Assembly (NCBI GenBank): GCA_903927685.1
Contig: CAIYOB010000666.1
Location: forward strand, 1-45,084
Origin: an uncultured Planctomycetaceae bacterium
Lineage (GTDB): Bacteria > Planctomycetota > Planctomycetia > Pirellulales > Pirellulaceae
Length of the DNA: 45,084 bases
Direction of reading: 5' to 3'
Position numbers and translations under genes: made by a program. The notes below the pieces were generated by a model. It was not told the DNA's origin. It saw only the letters and a program-made list of their open reading frames with translations, and did not search any database. Below are positions 1 through 8,006 of the stretch, in pieces (the first letter of the stretch is position 1; every line of letters begins with the position of its first letter).

Positions 1-2
1 AG

Positions 3-2921
3 GGCTTTGATGCCGCGTTGGTGATCGAGTACGCGGTCCGGGACAATCCGTATTACCACCGGCCCGAGGACGCGGTCGAGACAGCCGGCTTTATCGATTA
101 CGCGTACGCCACCAAGGTCACGCGCGGCGCACTGGGCTACTTGGCCACCGCTGCCGGCCTGGTCTCGCCTGCGACGCTGTTGACCGCCGCGGTCAATGGC
201 TCGAATCTGACTCTGGACTACGCCGCGGACGTCCACGGGATCGCCGACGTCCGCGTCCGCGCGGCGGATCGACAGGGCCTGTTCGCCGAGGACACGTTCC
301 GCGTCACGGTGACTCCGGTGAACGATGCGCCCCTGCTGGACAACGCCGGCGCGATGACGCTGGCCGCGATCGACGAGGACGACGTCGCCAACGCCGGAAC
401 GCGGGTGCGGGACATCCTGGCCAGCGCCGGTGGAGACCGGATCGCCGACGCTGATTTCGGCACGCTGGAGGGCGTCGCCGTGACCGCCGTCGACAGTACT
501 TACGGCACGTGGCAATACACGCTTAACAACGGCCGCACGTGGAACGCGTTCAGCGCCCCGACGGCGGCGACCGCCCGACTGCTGGGCTCCGACGCCGGCA
601 CGCGAGTTCGCTTCGTGCCCGCGGCCAACTGGAACGGGCTGGTCGAAGCCGGGCTCACGTTCCGGGCCTGGGACCACACGCAGGGATTCAACGGCCAGAC
701 CGCGGATGCGTCTGTCGGCGGCGGTGCGACGGCGTTCAGCGTTGCCTTCGAGGCGGTCGCGATCACCGTCCGGCCGCTGAACGATCCGCCGGCCCTCGCC
801 CTGGCCAATATTGTCGCGTCGCTGCCGGAAAGCACCAGCACAAGCCAGCGGGTCAAAGTTGCCGACGTGGTCGTGACGGACGACGGGCAGGGCGTCAACG
901 TCTTGAGCCTGTCGGGCCCGGACGCCGGCCTGTTTGCAGTCGACGGCGCGGGGCTGTGGCTGCAAGCGGGGGCGGCGTTGGATTTCGAGACCAACCCCGT
1001 GCTGGACGTCACGCTCGCAATCAACGACGCCAGTGTGGGCAGCGATCCTGACGGCACGGCCTCCCACTCGATGCTGGTCACGGATGTCGCCGAAACGCTG
1101 GTCGTCTCCCGGTTCACTTCCTCGAATACGGGTTTCGCCCTTGAATTCAGCCGGTCCCTGGACTCGGGCGCGGTGAACCTGTACGACGACGCGGTCGCCA
1201 GTCTGGGACCCGCGGACGTCATCCTGCAAGACGGCGCCGGAGCGACGGTGGCGGGATCGCTGGTCGTGGGCGCCGATCTCCGGACGGTTCGCTTCGTCAA
1301 CACGGGGAATCCGCTTGCGCCCGGCGACTACACCGTCGTGTTGAAAGGCGGCGTCACTGCGTTTCGCGACAGCAGCGGCAGCCCGCTGGACGGCGACGCC
1401 GACTGGACGCCGGGCGGCGACTTTGCCGCGGAGTTCACCGTCCAGCCGTTGACCGCCCGCGTGGTCAGTCTCCCCGACATTGCCCGCGGAGCCGGTCAGG
1501 CGGTCCATGTGCCGGCCGGCGCAACGGGCTGGCCCATTCGCCTCGATGACGCGGCGGGCGTGACGTCGCTGGCCGTCGACGTCGCCTATGACGGCACGCT
1601 GTTGGCCATTAGCGGCGCCGCGCTGGCGGCGGGCCTGCCGGGCGATTGGGCGGTCACGCTGGACACCTCCACGCCCGGCGTGGCCAAGCTCAGCGCCGCG
1701 GGCACCACGCCGCTGGCCGGGACGAACGTCGAAATCCTGCGGCTGACGGCGGCCGTGCCCGGCGGCGCGCCGTACGGGGCATCGCAGGCGATCCGCTTGG
1801 AGAGCGTCTTGGTCAACGGCGGAGCGATTGCGGCGATCGGCGACGTGGCGGTGCACAAGGCGGTTTACTTGGGCGATGCGGACGGCAGCGGAGTGCACAG
1901 CGCGGCGGACTCGTTCCTGGTGGTGCAAGCGGGGGTGGGGCTGGCCAGCGGGTTTGCGGCGCACGCCTGGACCGATCCGCGGATTATCGGCGACGCCGAC
2001 GGCTCGGGGCTGCTGTCGGCGGCCGACGCGTTTTTGATCGTGCGCGAAGGGCTGGGACTGAGCGAGCCGTTCGTGCCCGACAATCCCGGCATCCAGGTCA
2101 CGGCGGCGAGCGGCGTCGTCGATCCGCAGTTCCAGATCGACACGGACATTCCGGCAACGGCGGGCGGTTGGGTGACGGTGCCGGTCAGGTTGGCCATCGA
2201 GCCCGCGGCGACGAACGTGGGCGGGATCGAGTTCGATTTGTTCTTCGATCCGGCGCTGCTGGCGATCGACGTGCCGGCGGGCGTGTCCCCGGGAACCGAC
2301 ACGAGCAGCGGCTGGGGCGTGTCCGCGACGCTGGTTGCCGCGGGGCAGCTGCGCGTCGGGCTGGCTGGCCAGCCGCTGACGCCGGGGCTGCGGGAGATCG
2401 CGCAGCTGCAGTTCCGCGTCGCCGAGCACGTAGCCGTGTCTGTCCTGAATGGTACGAGGTTAAGCGAAGAAGCCAGGGAAGGGTGGCCGGGGTCGAGTGC
2501 AGCGAGCTCCCGGAATCCTCGCGGACTGGGGGCTCGCTGCACTCGACCACAGCCACCCAGGCAATCATCCGTCCTTAACCTCGAGGGATCCGTGTCTGTC
2601 CCCGACGCGAATCCGCTCGCGGAGCGAGCGGACTACGGTGTGCTTGACATCGAACCGGTCGATCCGCGGGCGGGCGGCTACGTGTGGACGGCCGTGGACG
2701 GCAGCTTGGCGATCACCTCGATGAATGCCTGGGAGTCACCGTGGGACGAAGGCGAGGATGGCGGTGTCGAGTCACCCTGCTCGGTCGCGAGCCGGTCGCA
2801 GGAACGCCGGAATCGGCCGCCGAGGCTGATTCCGGCCACCGAGGTTCTGCCCGAACTCGAGGCCGTGCTGCAGGAGGTGGTCGACGACGTGGCTTGGGTT
2901 TGGCGTCGCGGTGCGCGCTGA
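3..2921 (+). CDS. Partial secreted cadherin/cohesin/dockerin-type repeat protein (5' end outside window)
   Basis: The reading frame is open to the left edge, so this is the C-terminal part of a larger protein. It probably acts at the cell surface or outside the cell. The N-terminal third shows cadherin/VCBS-like beta repeats ending in VTVTPVNDAPLL and ITVRPLNDPPAL. Around residues 619-680 (from position 18) there are two dockerin-like calcium loops, GDADGSGVHSAAD and GDADGSGLLSAAD. These are flanked by two cohesin-like beta segments (about 505-585 and 705-800). This mix is typical of giant planctomycete surface proteins. The frame contains a 156 bp insertion (a 144 bp mobile element plus a 12 bp target duplication, 2446-2601) that adds 52 codons without a stop. 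The last 100 residues have no recognisable domain. Function in adhesion or polysaccharide binding is inference. Confidence 0.8.
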   Translation, partial: GFDAALVIEYAVRDNPYYHRPEDAVETAGFIDYAYATKVTRGALGYLATAAGLVSPATLLTAAVNGSNLTLDYAADVHGIADVRVRAADRQGLFAEDTFRVTVTPVNDAPLLDNAGAMTLAAIDEDDVANAGTRVRDILASAGGDRIADADFGTLEGVAVTAVDSTYGTWQYTLNNGRTWNAFSAPTAATARLLGSDAGTRVRFVPAANWNGLVEAGLTFRAWDHTQGFNGQTADASVGGGATAFSVAFEAVAITVRPLNDPPALALANIVASLPESTSTSQRVKVADVVVTDDGQGVNVLSLSGPDAGLFAVDGAGLWLQAGAALDFETNPVLDVTLAINDASVGSDPDGTASHSMLVTDVAETLVVSRFTSSNTGFALEFSRSLDSGAVNLYDDAVASLGPADVILQDGAGATVAGSLVVGADLRTVRFVNTGNPLAPGDYTVVLKGGVTAFRDSSGSPLDGDADWTPGGDFAAEFTVQPLTARVVSLPDIARGAGQAVHVPAGATGWPIRLDDAAGVTSLAVDVAYDGTLLAISGAALAAGLPGDWAVTLDTSTPGVAKLSAAGTTPLAGTNVEILRLTAAVPGGAPYGASQAIRLESVLVNGGAIAAIGDVAVHKAVYLGDADGSGVHSAADSFLVVQAGVGLASGFAAHAWTDPRIIGDADGSGLLSAADAFLIVREGLGLSEPFVPDNPGIQVTAASGVVDPQFQIDTDIPATAGGWVTVPVRLAIEPAATNVGGIEFDLFFDPALLAIDVPAGVSPGTDTSSGWGVSATLVAAGQLRVGLAGQPLTPGLREIAQLQFRVAEHVAVSVLNGTRLSEEAREGWPGSSAASSRNPRGLGARCTRPQPPRQSSVLNLEGSVSVPDANPLAERADYGVLDIEPVDPRAGGYVWTAVDGSLAITSMNAWESPWDEGEDGGVESPCSVASRSQERRNRPPRLIPATEVLPELEAVLQEVVDDVAWVWRRGAR
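2446..2589 (+). mobile_element. Palindromic MITE-like element, copy 1, inserted in frame in a coding gene
   Basis: This is a 144 bp element flanked by perfect 12 bp direct repeats, CCGTGTCTGTCC, at 2434-2445 and 2590-2601. The left end has the family terminal sequence GAATGGTACGAGGTTAAG. The right end keeps only the inner CTTAACCTCG. A perfect internal 17 bp inverted repeat lies at 2491-2507 and 2532-2548 (GGTCGAGTGCAGCGAGC). It is nearly identical to the element at 31000-31144 and matches the one at 18199-18343 in reverse orientation. It encodes no transposase, so mobilisation in trans is inferred. Confidence 0.85.
2613..2631. repeat. Small perfect hairpin inside the coding region
   Basis: The arms CCGCTCGC and GCGAGCGG are separated by GGA. 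The hairpin starts 12 bp after the target duplication of the neighbouring element and is read through as part of the same protein. It resembles short GC-rich REP-type hairpins, but nothing proves mobility. Confidence 0.4.
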
Positions 2922-3120
2922 ACCGAAGGCGCGTGTCGCCCCGCTGGGGCTTCGGTCGCCTCGAAACCGATTCAGGGGCTCGCGCCCCTGGACGCAACGA
3001 AAACCCCGGTTGCATACGGAGTGCCATGACCCGCCCCAAATGCGGCCAACGCCACGGACGAATTGCACGCGGCGCGGCCGGGTCGCGCTGCCAACGAATT
3101 CCTCGTGTCCGGCGAGCTGG
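2922..3120. other. Intergenic stretch with one stem-loop, no gene seen
   Basis: The only structure seen is a 7 bp stem, CAGGGGC (2973-2979) with GCCCCTG (2984-2990), about 50 bp after the stop of the surface-protein gene. It lacks a T tract, so it is not a convincing intrinsic terminator. No reading frame here resembles a protein. Confidence 0.4.
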
Positions 3121-3272
3121 CTAGCATCGCTCACGAAATAGGGTCCTCGTTTAACGCCAAGCCGGCAGGCGACGGCCTGGGTGGCCGCATCCGGCTGATC
3201 CGCCGTCGCCTGCCGGCTCGGCGTTCAACGAACTGAGCCGAAATGGGGAAGTTATTTCGTGAGCGTTGCTAG
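3121..3272. repeat. Nested palindromic element with two sets of inverted repeats
   Basis: The outer 20 bp arms are 3121-3140 (CTAGCATCGCTCACGAAATA) and 3253-3272, matching 19 of 20 as reverse complements. The inner 28 bp arms at 3148-3175 and 3203-3230 match 26 of 28. The whole 152 bp unit can fold into a long interrupted hairpin. No target duplication is obvious. It lies between the 3' ends of two convergent genes, so it could act as a bidirectional transcript end, or be a second non-autonomous mobile element unrelated to the 145 bp family. Confidence 0.75.
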
Positions 3273-3409
3273 GGACAGTCTGAATACCGACCGGGGGAAT
3301 CCAAGCGACGCGGGAACCGATGCCCATCGGGCATCCTGTTTCGCCGAATCGTCAGAGAAGTCGAGTGTCCCATTTCCTCCGCCCGCCGGCGATCCAACCC
3401 GTCCCGACC

Positions 3410-3856
3410 TCAATCGCGGTTCCAGGCGGGCCCCGGATGCATCTCCTCCAGGAGGTTCAGTTCCGCCGCTTCGTGCTCCTGCAGCAGTTCGGTGAGACCC
3501 TCGAATTCTCCCCGCATTTGCTGCCACCAGGACACCGGGCCGTCGCTGGAATCGCACAGCCGGCGAATCGCGTGCAGCGCCTCGATCAACTGTGCGTGTT
3601 GCTGTCGCAGTTCCTGGGCCCGCGGGGTCAGCCACGGCGCACTGCACAGGACATCCTCGTATCGGCCGCTTTGCTCTTCTGCGGCGAAACGCGCCGCAAT
3701 CTGATCCGTCAATCTCGCCACCCGGTCGCGCAGCCGCGCCACCGCGTCCGCCGAATCGTACAGCAACTCGGTGATCTCTTCCAGGACGTCTTGCGGATGC
3801 TCCCGCTGGACCTGATCAGCGCTGATCCGCTCATCCAGTACCTGTTCGTTTGCCAT
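3410..3856 (-). CDS. Hemerythrin-like helical protein with degenerate metal ligands
   Basis: This 148-residue protein starts at an ATG preceded by AGGAGG about 5 bases upstream. The frame continues 42 codons further upstream, but that part looks non-coding. The predicted all-helical protein has features of hemerythrin-like four-helix bundles: an AAEEQSGRYED segment (about residues 60-70), a QQHAQL segment (about 88) and a C-terminal HEAAELNLLEE helix. In relatives, as I recall, the acidic helix begins HFxxEE. Here the His is replaced by Arg (ARFAAEE), so a complete diiron site is doubtful. A role in oxygen or redox sensing is therefore uncertain. The gene is isolated between a palindrome and a divergent sugar-metabolism cluster. 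Confidence 0.6.
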   Translation of the reverse strand: MANEQVLDERISADQVQREHPQDVLEEITELLYDSADAVARLRDRVARLTDQIAARFAAEEQSGRYEDVLCSAPWLTPRAQELRQQHAQLIEALHAIRRLCDSSDGPVSWWQQMRGEFEGLTELLQEHEAAELNLLEEMHPGPAWNRD

Positions 3857-4271
3857 CGGAACCTCCTGGGTCGGTCCCCTCCACGCCACGTCCAGGGAGA
3901 TACGGCGCTTCGAGGACAGCTTGACCGTTTCACTCGGGCCGTCCGTGGCAGTCAGGTTGCAGCGATCCTTCCAATTGAACACCCGCTCGCGATCACTGGG
4001 ACGAGATTCGCACGCAGGGTTGCTGCGTCAGAATAGTTTCCGGGGCAGAGGCGCACGCAGGGCGGTGATGGAACGCCTGTACCTGCCACCGCTGAATTGT
4101 AGACCGGGCCAGTCCTCGCGGTCAACCCGCGGCTTCAGAACCCGCGGCTTCCGGAACTCCCATGTGGGGCGGGGTGTCCGATTCATCCGCCGGGCGTACA
4201 ATTTCTAGAGGGGACCAGCAGAACTTGCCGTCGCCGGGACCCGGCGGGAGGCTCGACGAATCCTGGGAACG
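3857..4271. other. Divergent intergenic region, no gene seen
   Basis: This 415 bp gap separates the minus-strand hemerythrin-like gene from the plus-strand glycosyltransferase cluster. Short frames here have no recognisable protein character. It should carry promoters for both sides. Only one plausible plus-strand candidate was seen, at 4174-4202. Confidence 0.4.
4174..4202 (+). promoter_or_regulatory. Candidate promoter of the compatible-solute cluster
   Basis: A TACAAT -10-like hexamer at 4197-4202 lies 69 bp before the first ATG of the cluster. A weak -35 match (GTGTCC, 4174-4179) sits at 17 bp spacing. The -10 is good and the -35 poor, so this is tentative. Confidence 0.3.
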
Positions 4272-5825
4272 ATGTTAATTGCGATTGTTCACTATCACTT
4301 GAACCGTGGCGGCGTGACGCAGGTGATCGCGAGTCACCTGGGTGCGTTGCAGCGACTCGCGGCGGACGACGGACCGGTCCGTGTGGTTGTGCTCCATGGA
4401 GGACGCTCCGTCGGTTGGCCGGAGCGAGTACCGAACGCAGCTACCTTGGACTACACGGTTCGCGTGGTGCCGGGCTTGGATTACGACGACGGCTCGGGCT
4501 GCGGACCTCGCGAATTGGCCGAGCGACTGCGGCGGGCGTTGATCGAGTCGGGCGGGACGCCCGATTCCTCGCTCGTCCACGTGCACAATCACTCGCTGGG
4601 CAAGAACGTTGCGCTGCCGCGAGCACTGGCCGAACTGGCCGAAGCGGGCTGGCCACTGGTGCTGCAAATCCACGATTTCGCCGAGGATTTTCGTCCTCAG
4701 AACTATCAGCGGATTCGCGCCGAAACCCAGGGCCGGGACGCGGCCCACTGGGCGGCCACCTTGTATCCACAGGCCGGCCATGTCCACTACGCCGTGTTGA
4801 ACCAGCGCGATGCGAGGATCTTGACCGCGGCGGGCGCCGACTCGGCGCGGGTCCATTTCCTGCCCAATCCCGTCGGCGATCTGGGGCCGTTGCCGCCGCG
4901 CGAACCGGCGCGACGCGAGTTGTTGCGCCGGTTCGGCGTGCCGACAGAGCGTCCCCTGCTGTTGTATCCGGTCCGCGGCATTCGGCGGAAGAACCTGGGC
5001 GAAGCTCTGCTGTGGTCGGCCGTGGCGGGCGGAGCCTGGCATCTGGGGATAACCCTGGCGCCGCTGAATCCCGTCGAATGTCCCTCCTACGACCGCTGGA
5101 AGACGCTGGCCGCGTCGCTGGGGCTGCCGGTCGCCTTCGAGACGGGAGGCGAGGCCGGTTTGGCGTATCTCGACAACTTGGCCGCGGCGGACCGCATGCT
5201 GACGACCAGCGTGGCCGAAGGCTTCGGACTGGTCTTTCTGGAGGCGTGGCTCGCGGGCCGGATGCTGGTCGGCCGGGACCTGCCGGAAATCACCGCCGAC
5301 TTCCGCGCCTCCGGTGTGCAGTTGGAAGGCCTCCGCCCGCGGCTCGACGTTCCCCTGGAGTGGATCGGAGCCGACGCCTGGCGGCACGACATCGAACAAC
5401 GGTACGCGGCAACCCTGGCTCAGTTCGGCCGCTCCTTGCCGCCGGCCGCTCGGTTCCGCCGCGAACTGGATGGCCTGGTGGTTGACGGCTTGGTCGATTT
5501 CGGGTCCCTGACTTGGCTGCATCAACAGCAAGTCGTCGGGCAGGTGGCCGACAGCGACCTGCGGCGCCGGCGGCTGCGCAGCCTGAATCCGTGGCTGGAG
5601 GACGCCTTGCGGACGGATGGCGGGCACGGTCCCGAGGTCGAACAGAACGCGGCGACGGTTCGGCGGGGATATTCGCTCGAAGCCTGCGGACAGCGGTTGG
5701 CCCGACTGTATCGCGCTGTCGTCGCCTCGGATCGTACGGCCCGTTCGCAGCCGCTGGACGGCGAACGGATCTTGGACCAGTTTCTCAGCCTCGCCAGGTT
5801 TCAACCGATACGCGTCGAACCATGA
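4272..5825 (+). CDS. GT-B glycosyltransferase (GT4-like), first gene of the solute cluster
   Basis: This 517-residue protein has a GT-B two-lobe layout. The N-terminus MLIAIVHYHLNRGGVTQV is a typical acceptor-lobe start, and HVHNHSLGKNVALP lies near residue 105. The donor lobe has a basic RGIRRKNLGEAL stretch (about 236-247) and an E-x7-E motif at E316/E324 (AEGFGLVFLEA), diagnostic of retaining GT4-type enzymes. The C-terminal 130 residues after the GT fold are unassigned. The stop overlaps the next start (ATGA, 5822-5825), so the gene is translationally coupled to the HAD gene. Donor and acceptor cannot be read from the sequence. Context suggests it glycosylates glycerate, phosphoglycerate or a glucosylglycerate derivative, or makes a polymer linked to that pool. 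Confidence 0.8.
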   Translation: MLIAIVHYHLNRGGVTQVIASHLGALQRLAADDGPVRVVVLHGGRSVGWPERVPNAATLDYTVRVVPGLDYDDGSGCGPRELAERLRRALIESGGTPDSSLVHVHNHSLGKNVALPRALAELAEAGWPLVLQIHDFAEDFRPQNYQRIRAETQGRDAAHWAATLYPQAGHVHYAVLNQRDARILTAAGADSARVHFLPNPVGDLGPLPPREPARRELLRRFGVPTERPLLLYPVRGIRRKNLGEALLWSAVAGGAWHLGITLAPLNPVECPSYDRWKTLAASLGLPVAFETGGEAGLAYLDNLAAADRMLTTSVAEGFGLVFLEAWLAGRMLVGRDLPEITADFRASGVQLEGLRPRLDVPLEWIGADAWRHDIEQRYAATLAQFGRSLPPAARFRRELDGLVVDGLVDFGSLTWLHQQQVVGQVADSDLRRRRLRSLNPWLEDALRTDGGHGPEVEQNAATVRRGYSLEACGQRLARLYRAVVASDRTARSQPLDGERILDQFLSLARFQPIRVEP

Positions 5826-6700
5826 CAGAGCAATGCCGCGAGATCATCCGCCGCCACAGTCGCCCCTTGGCTCCGTTGCCGACCGGCCAGCGTCCGCTGC
5901 TCCGCCGTGTGGCGCCGCTGAACGCCGTTCTGTTCGACGTGTACGGCACGCTGCTGATCAGCGGCAGTGGCGAGATCGGCGTGAATGGGCCCGCCGCCGG
6001 CGGCGTGACGATCGTCGAGGCGTTGGCTGCCGTCGGGCTCCGACTGGCTGGCCCGGGCGCCGAGGCGTCGGCGGTGTTCTTCGGTCAGATTGCCGACGAG
6101 CATGCCCGCGCGCGGCGCGTGGGCGTCGAGTTTCCCGAGGTGGACATCATCCAGGTCTGGCGGAGCGTGCTGGCCGAGTTCGCCGCCCGCGGCTGGATCG
6201 CCGGCAACGCCGGCGTGGATCCGGCGGCCCTGGCGGTCGAATTCGAGGTCCGCGCGAACCCCCTGTGGACCATGCCCAACCTGGTGCCCACGCTGACAGG
6301 CTTGCGTTCTGCCGGCCTGACGCTGGGAGTGGTCAGCAACGCCCAGTTTTACACGCCGGAGGCATTTCCGGCGCTGGTAGGACAAAGCCTGACCGAGTTG
6401 GGGTTCGCAGATGACTTGCTGTTCTATTCCTACCGGCATGGCCAGGCCAAGCCTGGCGTCGCCCTGTATCGGCTGGCCGTCCAGGCCCTGCAGCTGCGGG
6501 GGATTCCTCCGCAGCGGGCGCTGTACGTCGGCAACGATCTGCGGAACGATATTGGCCCCGCCGCTCGGCTCGGCTTCCGCACGGCGCTCTTCGCGGGCGA
6601 TGCGCGCAGCCTGCGGCTCCGCCCAGGAGATCCGCGGTGCGCCGGGGTCGTGCCGGACCTGGTGGTTACGGACCTGCGGGAATTGTTGGACTGTCTTTGA
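5822..6700 (+). CDS. HAD-superfamily hydrolase, possible sugar-phosphoglycerate phosphatase
   Basis: This 292-residue protein uses the ATG that overlaps the upstream stop. HAD motif I is FDVYGT with nucleophile D39. Motif II is in VVSNAQ, motif III the Lys of GQAKPG, and motif IV GNDLRND. A cap domain of about 150 residues lies between motifs I and II. The position two after the nucleophile is Tyr rather than the Asp used as general acid by most HAD phosphatases. That pattern is usual in 2-haloacid dehalogenases and some HAD-IA hydrolases. Within the cluster the expected job is removing phosphate from glucosyl- or mannosylglucosyl-3-phosphoglycerate (a GpgP/MggB role), but this is inference from neighbours. 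Confidence 0.75.
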   Translation: MTEQCREIIRRHSRPLAPLPTGQRPLLRRVAPLNAVLFDVYGTLLISGSGEIGVNGPAAGGVTIVEALAAVGLRLAGPGAEASAVFFGQIADEHARARRVGVEFPEVDIIQVWRSVLAEFAARGWIAGNAGVDPAALAVEFEVRANPLWTMPNLVPTLTGLRSAGLTLGVVSNAQFYTPEAFPALVGQSLTELGFADDLLFYSYRHGQAKPGVALYRLAVQALQLRGIPPQRALYVGNDLRNDIGPAARLGFRTALFAGDARSLRLRPGDPRCAGVVPDLVVTDLRELLDCL

Positions 6701-6733
6701 GCTGCCATTGTGCAACGGAAGGAGTGTGGGGTC

Positions 6734-7999
6734 ATGGGCCGACGGCTGGGCTTCGTGTCGACCCGGTTTGCGGGCACGGACGGCGTTTCGCTGGAGAGCG
6801 CCAAGTGGGCGCAGGTGCTCTGGCACTACCAACATCTCAGTTTCTGGTACGCCGGCCGGCTGGAGCGTGATCCGAACGCCAGCATGCTGGTGCCGGAAGC
6901 GTGCTTTGCCCACCCCGACAACGTCTGGATCAACGAACGCGTGTTCGGGCGATTCACCCGGACGCCCGAAGTGACGCGGCGGATCTTCGAGCAGAGCGAG
7001 TACCTGAAGGGGACGCTGTACGAGTTCGTCAAGCGGTTCGAGATCGACATCCTGATCGTCGAAAACGCTTTGTGCATCCCGATGCACGTGCCGTTGGGAG
7101 TCGCCCTGACGCATTTCATCGCCGAAACGGGGATCCCGACGATCGCGCACCATCACGACTTTTACTGGGAACGGACGCGGTTCTCGGTGAATGCGATCGG
7201 CGACGTCTTGGACATGGCCTTTCCGCCCACGTCGACCGCCATTCAGCACGTGACGATCAATACGCTGGCGCAAGAACAGCTGGCGATGCGAAAAGGCGAT
7301 TCCTCGATTCTGATCCCCAACGTGCTGGATTTTGAGCAGCCGCCGCCCGAGCCCGACAGCTATGCAGCCGAATTCCGCACAGACGTCGGCTTGGCGCCGG
7401 ACGACATCATGTTCTTGCAGCCCACGCGCGTCGTGCCGCGGAAAGGAATCGAGCATGCCATCGACCTGGTGGCCCGCCTGAACGATCCCCGCTGCAAGCT
7501 GATCGTGTCCCATGAATCGGGCGACGAAGGCGACGAGTACATGCGGGCGCTGAAGGAAATGGCCGAACAGGAAGGTGTGGATCTGCGGTTCGTGCACACG
7601 CACGTCAGCGAGGTCCGCTCGGTGGATCCCGAAGGCCACCGCCGCTACACCTTGGCCGACGCCTATTCCCAGGCCGATTTCATCACCTACCCCAGCCTGT
7701 ACGAGGGCTTCGGAAACGCGCTGCTGGAAGCCTTCTACTACCGCAAGCCGGTCCTGGTCAACCGCTACGCGATCTTCATCAGTGATATCGAGCCGCGGGG
7801 TCTCCGGACCGTGACCATGGACGGGTTCTTGACGCGCGATCTTGTCCAGCAAGTGCGGCGGGTGATCAACGATCCGGACTACCGCCAGGAGATGGTGAAT
7901 CACAACTATGAATTGTGTAAAGCCTTCTTCAGCTACACGGTTTTGCGGCGGCGGCTGCGCGTCCTGATTACGAACATCACGGGAATGGAGAATCTGTAG
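6734..7999 (+). CDS. GT4-family glycosyltransferase, MggA-like candidate
   Basis: This 421-residue protein starts at ATG 6734 with AAGGAG about 10 bases upstream. A longer frame begins 24 bases earlier and is less likely. The N-terminus [21 protein letters not shown] is a GT4 acceptor-lobe start with a glycine-rich loop. The donor lobe has [13 protein letters not shown] and E-x7-E at E324/E332 ([11 protein letters not shown]). From memory, a GT4 enzyme called MggA makes mannosylglucosyl-3-phosphoglycerate in Rhodopirellula baltica, and this protein looks like that type. Together with a GT81 GpgS-like gene in the same cluster this supports mannosylglucosylglycerate synthesis. The donor sugar (GDP-mannose or another nucleotide sugar) is not decided by the sequence. 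Confidence 0.75.
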   Translation: MGRRLGFVSTRFAGTDGVSLESAKWAQVLWHYQHLSFWYAGRLERDPNASMLVPEACFAHPDNVWINERVFGRFTRTPEVTRRIFEQSEYLKGTLYEFVKRFEIDILIVENALCIPMHVPLGVALTHFIAETGIPTIAHHHDFYWERTRFSVNAIGDVLDMAFPPTSTAIQHVTINTLAQEQLAMRKGDSSILIPNVLDFEQPPPEPDSYAAEFRTDVGLAPDDIMFLQPTRVVPRKGIEHAIDLVARLNDPRCKLIVSHESGDEGDEYMRALKEMAEQEGVDLRFVHTHVSEVRSVDPEGHRRYTLADAYSQADFITYPSLYEGFGNALLEAFYYRKPVLVNRYAIFISDIEPRGLRTVTMDGFLTRDLVQQVRRVINDPDYRQEMVNHNYELCKAFFSYTVLRRRLRVLITNITGMENL

Positions 8000-8006
8000 G
8001 CGACGA

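Noticed and set aside
2973..2990. Rho-independent terminator after the surface-protein gene
   Set aside because: The stem is only 7 bp and no T run follows on either strand.
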